Positions 62,837 through 64,000 of a stretch of 64,000 bases of DNA are shown here, piece by piece. Every line of letters begins with the position of its first letter. The stretch's first letter is position 1. The notes under the pieces are model-generated. The model worked only from the letters and a program-made list of their open reading frames with translations. It was not told the origin of the DNA and ran no database searches. Source of the DNA: Bacteroidales bacterium (lineage in GTDB: Bacteria; Bacteroidota; Bacteroidia; Bacteroidales; Muribaculaceae). The translations under genes were made by a program, and so were the position numbers. The DNA is taken from assembly GCA_019416425.1 (NCBI GenBank), contig DXXK01000034.1:77238-141237 (forward strand), written 5' to 3'.

Positions 62837-63643
62837 ATGAATACGAACCAAAACAACCGGTCAGATACCCGAATCAAGGTACCGGAGCCTTCCGCTAAGG
62901 GCCCATTGATTTCAATTGTTACTATAACTTATAATGCTGCGGAGGTAATCCAACCTACACTTGAATCCCTGAATCAACAGACATTCCGGAATTTCGAACA
63001 TTTGGTTATTGACGGAGCATCCAAGGACAACACCGTTGATTTGGTCAGAGGGATGTGTCCTGATTCAATAGTACGAAGTGAACCGGATAAAGGTTTATAT
63101 GATGCGATGAACAAGGGACTTCGGTCAGCGCGAGGCAGGTACATCCTGTTCCTCAATGCGGGAGATTCCTTCCATTCATCCGATACGCTTCGGTTATACG
63201 CCGAAGCGGCCTATAACGATCCATATATAATATACGGTGATACTGACATTGTTGATTCCGAACGCCGCTTTTTACAGCACCGGCATCTTTCAGTGCCGGA
63301 CAGATTGACATTCAAATCCTTTGCAAACGGAATGCTGGTATGTCATCAAGCCTTCATGGCTCGCCGTGATATCGCACCTGAATATAATTTAGATTATAGA
63401 TTCAGCGCAGATTACGAATGGACACTTCGGTGCCTCCAGGCATCTGAACCGTCACGCAACATCAATCTGCATGCTGTTACAATCGACTATCTAAGTGATG
63501 GTCTGACAGACAAGAACCATCGAGCAAGCCTCAGGGAACGCTATGAAATCATGTGCCGATATTTTGGCACCATTCCTACCATCCTCCGGCACATTTACTT
63601 CGCTTTCCGCAACCAGTTCCGCAAAATCTTCAACAAATCCTAA
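62837..63643 (+). CDS. Glycosyltransferase family 2
   Basis: 268 aa. After ~25 polar residues, SIVTITYNAAEVIQPTLESL, VIDGASKDNTVDLV (about 58-71) and LFLNAGDSFHSS (about 105-116) give the GT-A donor site (a variant AGD in place of DxD); ADYEWTLRCL is the catalytic-base region. Resembles WfgS/WcaA-type transferases for surface polysaccharide. AT-rich upstream region; it is isolated from other glycan genes, with the rRNA operon beyond. Confidence 0.88.
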   Translation: MNTNQNNRSDTRIKVPEPSAKGPLISIVTITYNAAEVIQPTLESLNQQTFRNFEHLVIDGASKDNTVDLVRGMCPDSIVRSEPDKGLYDAMNKGLRSARGRYILFLNAGDSFHSSDTLRLYAEAAYNDPYIIYGDTDIVDSERRFLQHRHLSVPDRLTFKSFANGMLVCHQAFMARRDIAPEYNLDYRFSADYEWTLRCLQASEPSRNINLHAVTIDYLSDGLTDKNHRASLRERYEIMCRYFGTIPTILRHIYFAFRNQFRKIFNKS

Positions 63644-63650
63644 CCCAATT

Positions 63651-63671
63651 CAGACCGGTTCAACCGGTCTG
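63651..63671. repeat. 10-bp perfect inverted repeat after the glycosyltransferase gene
   Basis: CAGACCGGTT-C-AACCGGTCTG. It is followed to 63720 by further imperfect copies of GTCTGAC/GTCAGAC/GTCTGAA-type hexamers. No T-run follows. Confidence 0.6.
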
Positions 63672-63724
63672 ACGATTCGGACGGGTCAGACTGGCCTGAC
63701 AGGTCTGAAGGGTCGGACTAATAC

Positions 63725-63760
63725 AAAAAAGAGAGTGTACTGATTTCTCAATACACTCTC
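63725..63760 (-). terminator. Intrinsic terminator after the degenerate 5S copy
   Basis: GAGAGTGTA and TACACTCTC pair with a 12-nt loop, followed on the minus strand by TTTTTT (63730-63725). Confidence 0.75.
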
Positions 63761-63767
63761 CGTTGAA

Positions 63768-63847
63768 GGTGGCGATCACCTGATCTTCCGCTTTCGCCCA
63801 CCTGCGGCACGGACATCGGCGCGATAAGGCTTAGCTTCTCGGTTATC
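63768..63847 (-). pseudogene. Degenerate, 5'-truncated 5S rRNA copy
   Basis: On the minus strand the sequence from about GAGAAGCTAAGCCTTATC through GCGCCGATG, GCGAAAGCGGAAGA and GATCGCCACC aligns with the 3' two-thirds of the adjacent 5S rRNA. It lacks the first ~40 nt and has an ~11-nt insertion before GCGAAAGCGG. It lies immediately downstream of the intact gene and its terminator, so it is probably a decayed tandem duplicate, or a transcribed spacer element. Confidence 0.7.
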
Positions 63848-63860
63848 CTTCATGACGATA

Positions 63861-63889
63861 AAAAAAAGGGACTCGTTTCCGAGTCCCTT
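63861..63889 (-). terminator. Intrinsic terminator of the 5S rRNA gene
   Basis: AAGGGACTCG and CGAGTCCCTT pair perfectly around TTTC; the minus strand continues T6. Confidence 0.82.
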
Positions 63890-63895
63890 CGTGAA

Positions 63896-64000
<105 letters not shown>

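Noticed and set aside
63543..63743. Plus-strand frame with a TGLTGLKG-like collagen pattern
   Set aside because: It overlaps the glycosyltransferase gene's 3' end and reads through the hexamer repeats; the pattern comes from the DNA repeat.

Overview
The window looks like chromosomal DNA of a Bacteroidales bacterium, most plausibly of the Muribaculaceae or a close relative. The evidence is a SusC/SusD polysaccharide locus, repeated promoters of the Bacteroidota form TTTG-N19-20-TAnnTTTG, a MurF-Alr fusion, Bacteroidota-specific families (DUF3098, DUF4831, DUF2851, DUF3467, DUF4292) and the absence of obvious Shine-Dalgarno sequences. The genus is an inference. No prophage, insertion sequence, CRISPR array or tRNA was seen.

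Layout. 1-8.4 kb (minus): a polysaccharide utilization locus reading regulator > SusC > SusD > GH30 > surface lipoprotein (cut by the window edge). From memory, the gene order resembles characterised beta-1,6-glucan loci. 8.6-8.7 kb: a short free-standing sRNA (copy A). 8.9-21.9 kb: secreted C69 dipeptidase, acyl-CoA ligase and iron alcohol dehydrogenase, HIT protein, GreA, SufE, POT peptide transporter, lipoproteins, a WalJ-type hydrolase with a duplicated 3' tail, an RsmI-like methylase and a TM2 protein. 22.0-27.1 kb (plus): a tightly overlapping run rsmF, copA, small HMA protein, tcdA, lolD-like ATPase. 27.2-33.8 kb (plus): DUF3467, cysS, DUF2851, RluA-type synthase, PAP2-like protein, ispG. 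33.97-36.5 kb: sRNA copy C, rubrerythrin, an SMR exporter with two 19-bp palindromes upstream, recO, sRNA copy B. 36.6-40.5 kb (minus): ftsX, DUF3098, uppP, truB, queA. 40.6-43.8 kb (plus): mtaB, glycosyltransferase, surE. 43.9-44.2 kb: a structured non-coding RNA with its own promoter and terminator. 44.3-50.9 kb (minus): nnr, DUF4831, xseA, xseB, murF-alr. 51.1-57.6 kb: a surface-glycan module (three glycosyltransferases, a flippase, a FemAB-like acyltransferase) interrupted by fba. 57.6-62.7 kb (minus): ferredoxin, then dut, a TPR lipoprotein, DUF4292 and an EnvC-like M23 protein. 62.8-64.0 kb: a glycosyltransferase, then a degenerate 5S copy and a 5S rRNA on the minus strand, so an rRNA operon probably continues to the right.

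The most interesting material is non-coding. Three dispersed copies of a 70-85 nt sRNA share a leader near TTTTTCATGGTATTAGATT and end in terminators with GTGA loops. A separate ~280 nt RNA carries three GTGA-capped hairpins. Other points are a pair of 19-bp operator-like palindromes 33 bp apart, a promoter that overlaps the fba terminator, several start codons almost touching their promoters, and a decayed 5S copy with its own terminator.
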